From SZUA-444 sp965226565 (GTDB lineage: Bacteria > Bacillota > Clostridia > Oscillospirales > Ruminococcaceae), in NCBI GenBank assembly GCA_965226565.1, contig CBDDDI010000004.1, positions 124,001 through 188,000 of the forward strand: DNA of 64,000 bases, read 5' to 3'. This document shows, piece after piece, positions 15,269 to 23,663 of the stretch. The position numbers and the translations under genes were made by a program. Within the stretch, counting starts at the first letter, position 1. Each line of letters opens with the position of its first letter. The notes beneath the pieces were generated by a model, which saw only the letters and a list, made by a program, of their open reading frames with translations, did no database searches and was not told the DNA's origin.

Positions 15269-17581
15269 TTATCTTGACTTCTTAGACTTAGATTTGGACT
15301 TGGACTTGGACTTTGATTTAGCATTAGTCTTTTTATTTGTACTTACTTTTTTATTAACTTTATTTGCACTAGTTGCAACATTATTATTTTTTGCATTATT
15401 CAAGTTTGCCTGAGTTATTAAATTAGTTACTGACTTAACATCTATATCAATTTTAGTATTTTTTTCTGTATTAATTTTTAAATCTGTTTTCTTGGCTACA
15501 TCCTTTTTATTGTTAACCTTCGAACTTGTTGCTGATTTTGTTTTAGTAGTTATTGTTTTTGATTTAGTATTTTTTTCTTTATTAATTTCTGAATCTGTTT
15601 TCTTGGCTACATCCTTTTTGTTGTTAACCTTCGAACTTGTTACTGATTTTGTTTTAGTAGTTGTAGTTTTTGATTTAGTATTTTTAGCAGTAGTTTTTTT
15701 CTTAAGATACACAACTGATAATCCAGGTATCTTTATTGATATTGAATAATCACTTCCATGCATTGGTTCTTCTTCGGATTTATATATATCTTTACCCGAT
15801 GAATTTCCACCAAATTCCGTACTATCAGAATTGAAAACTTCATAATATGTTCCTTCTTTTGGTACACCAATTCTATAATTCTCTCTATTTACCGGAACAA
15901 AATTGCAAACTGCAATTATTTCATTATCTTTATCATCAATTCTTCTAAATGCTATTACACTTTGTTTATAATCATTACTTGATATCCATTGGAAACCTTC
16001 CCATGAATCATCTCTCTCCCATAATGGAGAATTTGAAAGATAAAATTTATTTAGTTTTTGCATAAACTTATGATAATTTTTGTTATTTTCATTTTCTTTT
16101 ATCAAAGACCATTCTAATGAATTTTCATAATCCCATTCTCTATATTGTGCAAATTCTTGACCCATAAATAATAATTTTTTACCTGGATGAGCCATCATAT
16201 AACACATAAAAGCTCTTAATGATGAAAATTTCTGATCAACAGTTCCAAACATTTTTTCTATTAAAGAACATTTTCCATGCACTACTTCATCATGAGATAA
16301 TGGCAAAATATAATTTTCACTAAAACTATAAAAAAATGAAAATGTTACTTTATCATGGTTAAAAGCTCTATGAATAGGATCAAGTTTCATATATGAAAGC
16401 ATGTCATTCATCCAGCCCATGTTCCATTTATAGTTAAAACCTAAACCACCTACATCAGTTGGTTTAGTAACTAATGGCCAAGCTGTAGATTCTTCTGCTA
16501 TCATTAAAGTATTAGGATTTCTTGAGAAAACTGCTTTATTAAGATTTTTTAAGAATTCGATAGCTTCTAAATTATGATTTCCACCATTTATATTAGCACA
16601 CCATTCTCCATCTCTTCTGTCATAATCCAAATACAGCATTGATGCTACTGCATCTACTCTTATTCCGTCCATATGGAATTTTTCAATCCAATGAAGAGCA
16701 TTTGAAATCAAAAATGAGCATACTTCTGGTCTTCCATAATCAAATATTCTAGTTCCCCATGCTAAATGATCACGTTTTTTAGGATCCGTATATTCATATA
16801 AACATGTACCATCCCATTCAAAAAGACCCGCTTCATCTTTTGGAAAATGTGCTGGCACCCAATCAAGAATAACTCCTATTCCTTCTATATGACACTTATT
16901 TATAAATTCCATTAAATCTTTTGGTGTTCCGTATCTTGATGTTACAGCATAATATCCTATACCTTGATAACCCCAAGAACCATCAAAAGGAAATTCCGCA
17001 AGTGGCATAAATTCTATATGAGTATATCCCATTTTTTTAACATAAGGAATAAGTTCGTTTGACATTTTCTCATAACTATAAGAAGAATTATCATTATTCT
17101 TTTTCCAAGAATCAAAATGCACTTCATATATATTTACTGGACTTTTATATATGTTCTCACTTTTTTTCTTGTCTTGCCATTTAGAATCCGTCCAATTAAA
17201 ACCGTCTAAATCATAAATCTTACTTCCAGTACTTGGTTTTAATTCCATATGAGTTCCATATGGATCAGCTTTCATTCTTTCAGAATCATCTTTCCCATGT
17301 ACAAAATATTTGTATGTATCATATGTTTTAAGATCTGTTATAAATACGCTCCAAATTTCATCACTAATTTTTTTCATAGGATTAGCTTGTTTATCCCAAT
17401 TGTTGAAATCTCCAACAACTGAAACATACTTCGCATTTGGTGCCCAAACTTTAAATTCATATCCTACTTTATTAGATTTTTTAGTTTTGTGGCATCCAAA
17501 AAAGTCTCCAGCTTCAAAATTTTCTCCTTTATGAAACAAATATATTGGCAATTGATTCTCTTTGCTTGTTTCGTAACCCAA
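15269..17581 (-). CDS. glgB: 1,4-alpha-glucan branching enzyme with a repetitive lysine-rich tail
   Basis: Introduces alpha-1,6 branches into glycogen (GH13, CBM48). Residues 1-110 hold the CBM48-like domain (WAPNAKYVSVVGDFNNWD). The GH13 core has DGIRVDAVASML (nucleophile Asp), MIAEESTAW (acid/base Glu) and LPLSHDEVVHG (third Asp). After residue about 629 a tail of about 141 residues begins: two nearly identical 37-residue repeats (each starting KNTKSKT and containing SSKVNNKKDVAKKTD), then Asn/Lys-rich sequence and an SK dipeptide run at the end. The tail is low-complexity, basic and probably disordered; common GlgB proteins are about 630-730 residues and end near the core. TTG start at 17581 with GGGGGG 9 bases upstream. 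First gene of the glg operon. Confidence 0.93.
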   Translation of the reverse strand: MGYETSKENQLPIYLFHKGENFEAGDFFGCHKTKKSNKVGYEFKVWAPNAKYVSVVGDFNNWDKQANPMKKISDEIWSVFITDLKTYDTYKYFVHGKDDSERMKADPYGTHMELKPSTGSKIYDLDGFNWTDSKWQDKKKSENIYKSPVNIYEVHFDSWKKNNDNSSYSYEKMSNELIPYVKKMGYTHIEFMPLAEFPFDGSWGYQGIGYYAVTSRYGTPKDLMEFINKCHIEGIGVILDWVPAHFPKDEAGLFEWDGTCLYEYTDPKKRDHLAWGTRIFDYGRPEVCSFLISNALHWIEKFHMDGIRVDAVASMLYLDYDRRDGEWCANINGGNHNLEAIEFLKNLNKAVFSRNPNTLMIAEESTAWPLVTKPTDVGGLGFNYKWNMGWMNDMLSYMKLDPIHRAFNHDKVTFSFFYSFSENYILPLSHDEVVHGKCSLIEKMFGTVDQKFSSLRAFMCYMMAHPGKKLLFMGQEFAQYREWDYENSLEWSLIKENENNKNYHKFMQKLNKFYLSNSPLWERDDSWEGFQWISSNDYKQSVIAFRRIDDKDNEIIAVCNFVPVNRENYRIGVPKEGTYYEVFNSDSTEFGGNSSGKDIYKSEEEPMHGSDYSISIKIPGLSVVYLKKKTTAKNTKSKTTTTKTKSVTSSKVNNKKDVAKKTDSEINKEKNTKSKTITTKTKSATSSKVNNKKDVAKKTDLKINTEKNTKIDIDVKSVTNLITQANLNNAKNNNVATSANKVNKKVSTNKKTNAKSKSKSKSKSKSKKSR
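15490..15700 (-). repeat. 111-base tandem duplication in the glgB tail
   Basis: Two copies with a period of 111 bases (for example AATCTGTTTTCTTGGCTAC at 15481 and again at 15592), in frame and encoding two 37-residue repeats. Few differences between copies suggest recent duplication. Confidence 0.85.
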
Positions 17582-17611
17582 ACCATATCCCCCCTTTTCA
17601 GAACAATATTA

Positions 17612-17640
17612 ATTCTAGCATAATAGGTTACAAAATGCAA
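17612..17640 (-). promoter_or_regulatory. Promoter of the glgBCDA operon
   Basis: TTGCAT and TAGAAT on the minus strand with a 17-base spacer, about 30 bases upstream of the glgB start. Confidence 0.7.
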
Positions 17641-17645
17641 TACTT

Positions 17646-17652
17646 TTCGACA
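17646..17652 (-). promoter_or_regulatory. Perfect Spo0A box next to the glg promoter
   Basis: The minus strand reads TGTCGAA followed by AAGTA and then the -35 hexamer. TGTCGAA is the consensus 0A box, and a position just upstream of -35 is usual for Spo0A activation. A 7-base match can occur by chance, but the only other intergenic perfect match seen is upstream of spoIIAA. Confidence 0.55.
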
Positions 17653-17710
17653 TATTAGGTAAAATATATTATTTTTAACTAAAAAAATTGTCTTATTTAT
17701 CCTATAAAAA

Positions 17711-19774
17711 TCAAATTTTTACCTTTGCAACAATAACAGTGATATCATCTACATGTTCATCACTACTAGTGTTGTGAGCTTTCCTTGCCATCATTTTTGC
17801 TATTTCCTGTGTAGTTTTAGACTTATTTTCTCTTGATATTGTGACAAAATCTTTTAAACATTCGTCATGCACTCCATCAGACACACAAACTACTATATCA
17901 TTATCATTTAAATTGTATTCTTTTAATACCGGATTAACACTATCAATTATTCCTATTGGAAAACTGCACATTTCTATTTTGATAGCTTTTCCATTTCTAA
18001 TAATATATGTTGCCCATGCTCCTGCTTTTATCACTTCTAATTTTCCTGTATACAAATTTATCATTGAAATATCAACTGTTGCAAAACTCTCTTCCCATGA
18101 TTTTGCTTTCAAATAATTATTTACAAATTTAATAGCAGCTTTATATCCTACTCCTGCTTGTATTAATCTTGAAATAAAACTTGAAGTTAACAATGCATCC
18201 AGCTTTGCTCTTTTTCCACTTCCCATTCCATCTGATAAAACTATATACATTTCAGAATTTTGATTATAAAAATATTCATAACAATCTCCTGAAGTCTCTG
18301 TTTCCTTTCCTGAAATTTGATATGCTCCAATATCTACAGAATATGTAGGTTTTTCCCACATTTCAATTCTTGTTATATTGTCTATTTTAAAAAACTTCGG
18401 AGTATCTAATTCTCTTTCCACAATATCTGATATATCAATTAATAAATCATCTGAATCCATTTCTATACTATTCTCTATAAATATTTCAATATTTATATAA
18501 CCATACTTATTAAGATATACGCAAGAATGTGTTTTATAAATTCCAAATTTAGAAAAATATGTATCTATTTTTTTAGAATAGTAATCATCTATCAATGAAC
18601 ATCTACACATATTCGTTGTCAAAGAATTCAGCATGTCTTCAACAGCAATAAAATGTTCTGATAACATATCTCTCATTTCTTTTTTATGCAATTTCTTTTC
18701 TGACATTATTTCGACTAAATTCGAATTTTGTTCAATAACATCAGATACTTGTTCAAAAGAATTGTTCATATCTTTAATAGTCATAGCAGCAAATTGCAAT
18801 TTACCTACTGCATTTTGCGAAATAATATTTAATGAACTTGAATAAGTACCAAAAATTCTTATTACTTTTAGCCATAGTGATACAGGTATAATCACATAAA
18901 TTGAAGTTGATACTGCTAGATTTATAACAATAAAAAATGTTTCTGTTGTTATTCCTGTTGTAGCTAAACCAATAATATTTATTATCATAAATACAAAAGT
19001 GCTTCCTACAACACCAGAATTCAAACAAATTCCTGCAATTATTCCAGACAAAGCAAAAAAGATAGTTCCTAATCCAATTGTAGGAGAACACATCATAATT
19101 CCACATGAAGTTAATACTCCGCATATTGCTCCACCTAAATATTTATATTTTTTTATTGCCAAAAGTATCACTAAAATTCCTAAAATTAATCCAATATTCA
19201 AGGAGAAAATGTCGATAGAAGCGAGCGTCGCTATTGCAAACGTATAAATTACTCCTAACGATGCTCCACCTACTCCAGAAACAGGAATAACTTTATCTTT
19301 TTCAATTGCATTTTTTATTGAAAACAAGAAAAAAGTTGAGCTTCCACAAATCAATGAATTTGCAAAATTAAGTACATATTCTTGATTTGTAGCATTTTTT
19401 AAAAAAGATATTCCTACACTAACAAAAAGCATTAATACTCCTGAAATAATAGAAAACATAGTTTTAGATTGCTTTTTATTTGCAATCTCAACAACTACAA
19501 ATTTCACTATTATAACAACTAGCATAGAAATAATTTGAGGTAATGCGTCTATTGCTTTTCCGTTAAAAATATAAGAAATAAGGCTTGATATAAACACTGC
19601 CAAGGAACTTAAAAAACTTGTACAAGAGATTAGCGAGACATTTAACGGAGAAATTCCTCCTAAAAACATCGTGTTCGCTATTATAAATCCTGTTGTTCCA
19701 AAAAGTATAAGACTTGTCACACTACCTGCTGATTTAACATTTTGATTTTCGACATACAAATTACTTTTTAGCAT
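17711..19774 (-). CDS. spoIIE: Stage II sporulation protein E (membrane PP2C phosphatase)
   Basis: Dephosphorylates SpoIIAA-P in the forespore, which frees sigma-F, and takes part in polar septation. The N-terminal half has about ten transmembrane helices; the middle is the linker region; the C-terminal 200 residues are the PP2C-type phosphatase (LSDGMGSGKRAK, ATVDISMINLYTG, CVSDGVHDE, with the metal-binding Asp residues). Length 687 with the ATG at 19774, chosen because GGTGAG lies 5 bases upstream; the frame also allows GTG at 19786. Its substrate is encoded 4 kb away in the spoIIA operon on the same strand. Confidence 0.93.
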   Translation of the reverse strand: MLKSNLYVENQNVKSAGSVTSLILFGTTGFIIANTMFLGGISPLNVSLISCTSFLSSLAVFISSLISYIFNGKAIDALPQIISMLVVIIVKFVVVEIANKKQSKTMFSIISGVLMLFVSVGISFLKNATNQEYVLNFANSLICGSSTFFLFSIKNAIEKDKVIPVSGVGGASLGVIYTFAIATLASIDIFSLNIGLILGILVILLAIKKYKYLGGAICGVLTSCGIMMCSPTIGLGTIFFALSGIIAGICLNSGVVGSTFVFMIINIIGLATTGITTETFFIVINLAVSTSIYVIIPVSLWLKVIRIFGTYSSSLNIISQNAVGKLQFAAMTIKDMNNSFEQVSDVIEQNSNLVEIMSEKKLHKKEMRDMLSEHFIAVEDMLNSLTTNMCRCSLIDDYYSKKIDTYFSKFGIYKTHSCVYLNKYGYINIEIFIENSIEMDSDDLLIDISDIVERELDTPKFFKIDNITRIEMWEKPTYSVDIGAYQISGKETETSGDCYEYFYNQNSEMYIVLSDGMGSGKRAKLDALLTSSFISRLIQAGVGYKAAIKFVNNYLKAKSWEESFATVDISMINLYTGKLEVIKAGAWATYIIRNGKAIKIEMCSFPIGIIDSVNPVLKEYNLNDNDIVVCVSDGVHDECLKDFVTISRENKSKTTQEIAKMMARKAHNTSSDEHVDDITVIVAKVKI

Positions 19775-19823
19775 AGTTCTCACCACATCTTCATTTTTTT
19801 ACTTATACACAATTATTGTATTT

Positions 19824-19857
19824 ATTATACATTTTCATTTATAAAAACATTGTCGCA
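19824..19857 (-). promoter_or_regulatory. Putative Spo0A-activated promoter of spoIIE
   Basis: On the minus strand TATAAT (19829-19824) has no good -35, but a near-consensus 0A box (TGTCGCA on the plus strand at 19851-19857, one mismatch) sits at the -35 position. That is the layout expected for a Spo0A-dependent sigma-A promoter. A second TTGTCGCA occurs at 19953-19960. Confidence 0.45.
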
Positions 19858-19964
19858 TTGATATAGCAAATAAAAAAAGTTTATACTACAAACAGTTTAT
19901 TTATACAATAACAAGACTATCTATTGAAAAACTATGAACATATAAGAATGTTTTGTCGCAATAA

Positions 19965-19998
19965 AAATAAAAGTTCACTCATAAAGAGTGAACTTTTT
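19965..19998 (-). terminator. Terminator of the DEAD-box helicase gene
   Basis: AAAAGTTCACTC pairs with GAGTGAACTTTT around ATAAA, directly after the stop codon. Confidence 0.88.
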
Positions 19999-21708
19999 TT
20001 ATCTTTTATATGATTTTCTATTTCTGTTATATGATCTCGAATCAGATTTATTAAATCGTTTCGACCTATCACGTCTTTTATTGTTATATCCTGACTTTGA
20101 AGACTGCTCAACAATTTCAGCACTAACTTTAACTCCATTAATTTTTGAACCATTCATTGCCTCAAGCACTTTTTGTTTTTCACTTGCAGGAATTTCAACA
20201 GTAGAATGTCTATCAAAAATATCAATCTTACCAAAACTTTTTCCTGAAAGACCTGTTGCTTCAACAAGAGCTCCAAGAATAAAATTAGGTGCAATCCTAT
20301 TATTTCTACCTGATGATAAAACTACCTTGCATTTGTTTCCACCAGATCTAACATGTTTTTCACCAAATCTATCATTTTGTTTCTTTGGCGCATTAAAATC
20401 AACAACAGGAATATGTTTAATTTCTTTTGCAAACTGCATTGACAATAAAATCGCAGCCAAATCTTTTTCACTAATATTATCAGCTGTAATTTTTTCAACC
20501 ATAGACAAATATTTTGAATGTTTATCTTCGCTTATAGCTTTTTGAATTTTCTCAATAAACATATCATACTTTGCATTTTTTATTTCTTCAGCAGTAGGCA
20601 ATTGTTTTTGCTCAATATTAGCTTTAGTAAAACGCTGTATATCTCTTATTTCAAAAAATTGTTTTCTTCCAGAAGCAAATGTAAATGCTGTACCTTTTCT
20701 ACCAGCTCTACCAGTTCTGCCTATTCTATGAATATAATACTCATTGTCTTGAGGAATATCATAATTAAACACTGCGTCAATATCATCAACATCAATACCT
20801 CTAGCAGCAACATCAGTAGCAATCAAAATTGGAGTTCTACCTGATTTAAAACGTTCCATAACATTAGTTCTTGCTGACTGTTTCATATCTCCATGAATCC
20901 CAGAAGCTTTAAATCCTTTAGCATTAAGATTTTCAGCAAGTTCATCAACCATTTTCTTAGTATTACAAAAAATCATAGCAAGTTTTGGTTGATATTTCAT
21001 TAAAAGCAACACCAATGCATCAACTTTTTTTCTTGACGGAACATCATAAAAATATTGAGTAATAGCTTCAACAGTTCTTTGTTTAGCTTGTACTTTTACT
21101 TCAACTGGATCAGTTAAATATTTTTTTGATATTTCCATTATAGCCTTAGGCATTGTTGCAGAAAATAAAACTGTTTGTCTTTCTTCAGGAACTTTTTGAA
21201 GAATTTCTTCAATATCTTCTCTAAATCCCATGTTAAGCATTTCATCAGCTTCATCTAAAATAATTGTTTTTAAATTTTCTAATTTCAAAGTTCTTCTTTG
21301 CATATGATCCATTATTCTACCTGGAGTACCAACAACAATGTTTGCTCCACGTTTTAATGCACTAATTTGTCTTTCCATAGGAGCCCCACCATAAACAGGA
21401 ACTGGTTTAACCCATGGCATATATTTTGAAAACTTTTGAATCTCTATACAAGCTTGCATAGCAAGTTCTCTTGTTGGACACATAATAAGGATTTCAACAA
21501 CACGGCTTCCGTCCTTTGAAATACTTTCTATAGCCGGTATTCCAAACGCCGCAGTTTTTCCTGTTCCTGTATGAGAACGACCAATAACATCTTTACCTTC
21601 TAATAAAAAAGGAATGCTTTTTGATTGAATTTCAGTAGCTTCTGTAAATCCTATTTCTTCGATAGCTTTCATGACTTCATTTGATAAATTTATTTGTGAA
21701 AATTGCAT
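19999..21708 (-). CDS. DEAD-box RNA helicase with DbpA-type RNA-binding domain
   Basis: ATP-dependent RNA unwinding, in ribosome assembly, mRNA decay or cold adaptation. 569 residues: Q motif region (FTEATEIQSKSIP), motif I HTGTGKT, motif II DEAD in ILDEADEML, motif III SAT, and motif VI HRIGRTGRAGR. From about residue 460 a DbpA/CsdA-like RNA-binding domain (KVVLSSGRNNRIAPNFILGA) and then a basic Arg/Lys/Ser tail. Start taken as ATG 21708 because AAAGGG lies 6 bases upstream; the frame is open to 21777 but those residues run through a leader hairpin. It belongs to the CshA/DbpA group; the exact RNA target is unknown. Confidence 0.93.
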   Translation of the reverse strand: MQFSQINLSNEVMKAIEEIGFTEATEIQSKSIPFLLEGKDVIGRSHTGTGKTAAFGIPAIESISKDGSRVVEILIMCPTRELAMQACIEIQKFSKYMPWVKPVPVYGGAPMERQISALKRGANIVVGTPGRIMDHMQRRTLKLENLKTIILDEADEMLNMGFREDIEEILQKVPEERQTVLFSATMPKAIMEISKKYLTDPVEVKVQAKQRTVEAITQYFYDVPSRKKVDALVLLLMKYQPKLAMIFCNTKKMVDELAENLNAKGFKASGIHGDMKQSARTNVMERFKSGRTPILIATDVAARGIDVDDIDAVFNYDIPQDNEYYIHRIGRTGRAGRKGTAFTFASGRKQFFEIRDIQRFTKANIEQKQLPTAEEIKNAKYDMFIEKIQKAISEDKHSKYLSMVEKITADNISEKDLAAILLSMQFAKEIKHIPVVDFNAPKKQNDRFGEKHVRSGGNKCKVVLSSGRNNRIAPNFILGALVEATGLSGKSFGKIDIFDRHSTVEIPASEKQKVLEAMNGSKINGVKVSAEIVEQSSKSGYNNKRRDRSKRFNKSDSRSYNRNRKSYKR

Positions 21709-21740
21709 ACATAACCCTTTCAAAATTTTATACTCAAATA

Positions 21741-21767
21741 AAAACGAGGATATTATATCCTCGTTTT
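21741..21767 (-). promoter_or_regulatory. Terminator-like hairpin in the leader of the helicase gene
   Basis: AAAACGAGGATAT and its complement form a near-perfect hairpin followed by TTTTT on the minus strand, about 30 bases downstream of the expected transcription start and 30 bases before the start codon. Candidate attenuator. Confidence 0.6.
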
Positions 21768-21800
21768 TTCCGAACACATATTTATTTATACTTTTTAATA

Positions 21801-21829
21801 ATTATATCATTTAAATATATCATTGTCAA
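21801..21829 (-). promoter_or_regulatory. Consensus sigma-A promoter of the DEAD-box gene
   Basis: TTGACA-N17-TATAAT on the minus strand, perfect in both hexamers. Confidence 0.88.
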
Positions 21830-21858
21830 GCAACAAAAATATATACATCACAATATGA

Positions 21859-21975
21859 TTATTTACTATTCTTTAATAAAAATCTAATAACTAAAACTAT
21901 TATCGCTATTAAAGCTATTAAAAATATTCCATTCACAATAGCCACAATTACTGTAGTAATATTAACATCTGTCAT
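21859..21975 (-). CDS. 38-residue single-span membrane peptide
   Basis: The sequence begins MTDVNITTVIVAIVNG and has one continuous hydrophobic helix of about 23 residues ending in RFLLKNSK, so the N-terminus is probably outside and the basic end inside. TTGGAG lies 9 bases upstream of the ATG. It has its own perfect sigma-A promoter (22017-22045). I do not recognise the family. Position between sigF and the helicase gene may be chance, since its promoter is vegetative. Small size makes a false call possible, but promoter, ribosome binding site, membrane helix and positive-inside end all agree. Confidence 0.6.
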   Translation of the reverse strand: MTDVNITTVIVAIVNGIFLIALIAIIVLVIRFLLKNSK

Positions 21976-22016
21976 AATATTATTCTCCAAATTTTAAAAA
22001 TTATTATATCACAAAT

Positions 22017-22045
22017 ATTATACTATCATCATAGAATTTTGTCAA
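22017..22045 (-). promoter_or_regulatory. Consensus sigma-A promoter of the 38-residue peptide gene
   Basis: TTGACA (22045-22040) and TATAAT (22022-22017) with a 17-base spacer on the minus strand, just after the sigF stop codon. Confidence 0.85.
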
Positions 22046-22060
22046 TATTTACCGTTTAAT

Positions 22061-22720
22061 TTATTCAAGCAATGCACATCTCATTTGAAGCAACAACTTT
22101 TTTTCTCTTCTAGAAACTTGAACTTGAGTCATATCTAATTTTTTAGCAGTTTCTGTCTGAGTAAGATTAGAAAAATATCTAAGATAAATAAGTTGCCTAT
22201 CTTTTGATTCAAGCTCATGCATAACCTGTTTTAATGATAACATATCAGCAATTTCTTCATCAGGAGAATCAACAGGAATATCAATTTCACTTTTTGTGTC
22301 ATCAAGAGTTTCCGTCAAACTTATTGGTGGCAAACTGACATTTAATGCCTCAACAACTGCTTCAGTATCACTATCAACAATTTCAGCAATCTCCTCAACA
22401 GTAGGTTCTTTAGCATGAAGCATAATATACTGTTCTCTGCATCTAGCAACTTTCATAGAAAGCTCTTTTACACTTCTACTAACTTTAATAGTTCCACCAT
22501 CTCTAAAAAGCCTCTTTATTTCACCTAAAATAACCGGAACAGCATACGTAGAAAACTTAACACCTCTTTCTTCATCAAATCCTTTCGCTGCTTTTAAAAG
22601 TCCTATACAACCTGCACCATAAAGGTCCTCATATTCAATACCTCTTTTTCTAAAACGATTTGCACACAAATGCACTAGACCAAGATTATTTTCTATAAAG
22701 CTATCCTTTACTTTTTCCAT
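22061..22720 (-). CDS. sigF: RNA polymerase sigma-F factor
   Basis: Forespore-specific sigma factor, kept inactive by SpoIIAB. 219 residues. Region 2 begins near ENNLGLVHLCANRFRKRGIEYEDL and includes GAGCIGLLKAAKGFDEERGVKFSTYA; region 3 follows; region 4 is LIYLRYFSNLTQTETAKKLDMTQVQVSRREKK in part. Sequence alone would also fit sigma-G, but overlap with spoIIAB (20 bases) fixes it as sigma-F. ATG 22720. No clear terminator follows the gene. Confidence 0.95.
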   Translation of the reverse strand: MEKVKDSFIENNLGLVHLCANRFRKRGIEYEDLYGAGCIGLLKAAKGFDEERGVKFSTYAVPVILGEIKRLFRDGGTIKVSRSVKELSMKVARCREQYIMLHAKEPTVEEIAEIVDSDTEAVVEALNVSLPPISLTETLDDTKSEIDIPVDSPDEEIADMLSLKQVMHELESKDRQLIYLRYFSNLTQTETAKKLDMTQVQVSRREKKLLLQMRCALLE

Positions 22721-23159
22721 CTGCTACCTTTCTTGACTTGATTTTTTTAGTAAGAATAACAGTTGTACCTTTGTCAACAGTACTTCTTACTGCCAGCTTA
22801 TCCATAAAGCTTTCCATTACGGCAAAACCAAGACCTGCTCTTTCATCTTCAGGTGCAGTAGTAAATAGTGGCTCTTTAGCACGTTTAACATCAGTAATTC
22901 CACATCCGTAATCTCTTATCTTTATGTAAACTGTATTATCATCAAGAATTCTAAGCAGCATACTTATTTTACCAACTTTAGTATTATAAGCATGAACAAT
23001 ACAATTAGTGACTGCCTCAGAAACAGCAGTCTTTATATCCGAAAGCACATCAACTTGAGGATCAAGTTGCGAAACAAATCCAGCAACAATCATTCTAGCA
23101 AAACTTTCATTCACAGAATGGCTCAAAAAACTCACTTTAGCTTCATTTAATATCTTCAT
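22701..23159 (-). CDS. spoIIAB: Anti-sigma-F factor SpoIIAB (serine kinase)
   Basis: GHKL-type kinase that binds sigma-F and phosphorylates SpoIIAA. 152 residues. The N box is seen in KTAVSEAVTNCIVHAYN, and the G1/G2 boxes in IRDYGCGITD and ERAGLGFAVMESFMD. ATG 23159 is chosen because AGGTG precedes it; the frame is open to 23192. It overlaps spoIIAA by 17 bases and sigF by 20 bases, so the three genes are translationally coupled. Confidence 0.95.
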   Translation of the reverse strand: MKILNEAKVSFLSHSVNESFARMIVAGFVSQLDPQVDVLSDIKTAVSEAVTNCIVHAYNTKVGKISMLLRILDDNTVYIKIRDYGCGITDVKRAKEPLFTTAPEDERAGLGFAVMESFMDKLAVRSTVDKGTTVILTKKIKSRKVADGKSKG

Positions 23160-23481
23160 TATCAGCACCTGCCTTAGTTGTAATTTTCGCAATCTTATTT
23201 AATCCCGCAAGTAACATAACCTTTTTTATATGCGGTGGTGGATTTTGAATAACCACTATTCCTCCACGTTCTTGCATAATTTTAAACCTCCCCATAACTA
23301 GTCCAATTCCTGAACTGTCCATAAATGTTACTCTTGAAAAATCAAGAGCTACTGTTTTAGGAGATTTGTTACCAATTTCTATATCAATTTGCGTTCGTAT
23401 GTTTTTTGCAGTATGATGATCCAGATCACCTGAAATATATGCCACAAGAGACTTCTCATTATTTTCAATTTCAACAGACAT
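23143..23481 (-). CDS. spoIIAA: Anti-anti-sigma factor SpoIIAA
   Basis: STAS-domain protein of 112 residues that releases sigma-F when dephosphorylated by SpoIIE. The phosphorylated Ser lies in FMDSSGIGLVMGR. ATG 23481 follows ATGGAGGTTTAAA. First gene of spoIIAA-spoIIAB-sigF. Confidence 0.95.
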   Translation of the reverse strand: MSVEIENNEKSLVAYISGDLDHHTAKNIRTQIDIEIGNKSPKTVALDFSRVTFMDSSGIGLVMGRFKIMQERGGIVVIQNPPPHIKKVMLLAGLNKIAKITTKAGADNEDIK

Positions 23482-23537
23482 TTTAAACCTCCATATTTTT
23501 TAATGTACTTATAATATACTATCTAAAGAATAAAACA

Positions 23538-23544
23538 TGTCGAA
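23538..23544 (+). promoter_or_regulatory. Perfect Spo0A box upstream of the spoIIA operon
   Basis: TGTCGAA at about 60 bases upstream of the spoIIAA start. Spo0A activates the spoIIA operon in Bacillus and Clostridium, so this match is expected. I could not fix a clear sigma-H promoter next to it. Confidence 0.65.
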
Positions 23545-23597
23545 AAAGACAAGCTATGAAAATAAAAATATTTATATATAAATTTTTATATTTATGC

Positions 23598-23640
23598 ACA
23601 AAAAAAGAGAACCTTTTACAATTCAAAAAGTTCTCTTTAA
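23598..23640 (-). terminator. Terminator of the dCMP deaminase gene
   Basis: AAAGAGAACCTTTT pairs with AAAAAGTTCTCTTT; a T-run follows on the minus strand. Confidence 0.85.
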
Positions 23641-23663
23641 TATTTTTTATTTTCTATTTTTTA

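Noticed and set aside
15490..15700. CRISPR-like array
   Set aside because: Only two long in-frame repeats without spacers, inside a coding gene; no cas genes.
15492..15749. Plus-strand open frame coding for a repetitive hydrophobic protein
   Set aside because: It is the antisense of the repetitive GlgB tail; no ribosome binding site or promoter on the plus strand.
18801..19124. Minus-strand 107-residue Cys/Tyr-rich open frame
   Set aside because: Alternative frame of the spoIIE membrane region; composition is typical of a shifted frame.
19748..19754. TTCGACA (Spo0A box) in spoIIE
   Set aside because: It lies within the spoIIE coding sequence (Val-Glu codons) and probably arises by chance.
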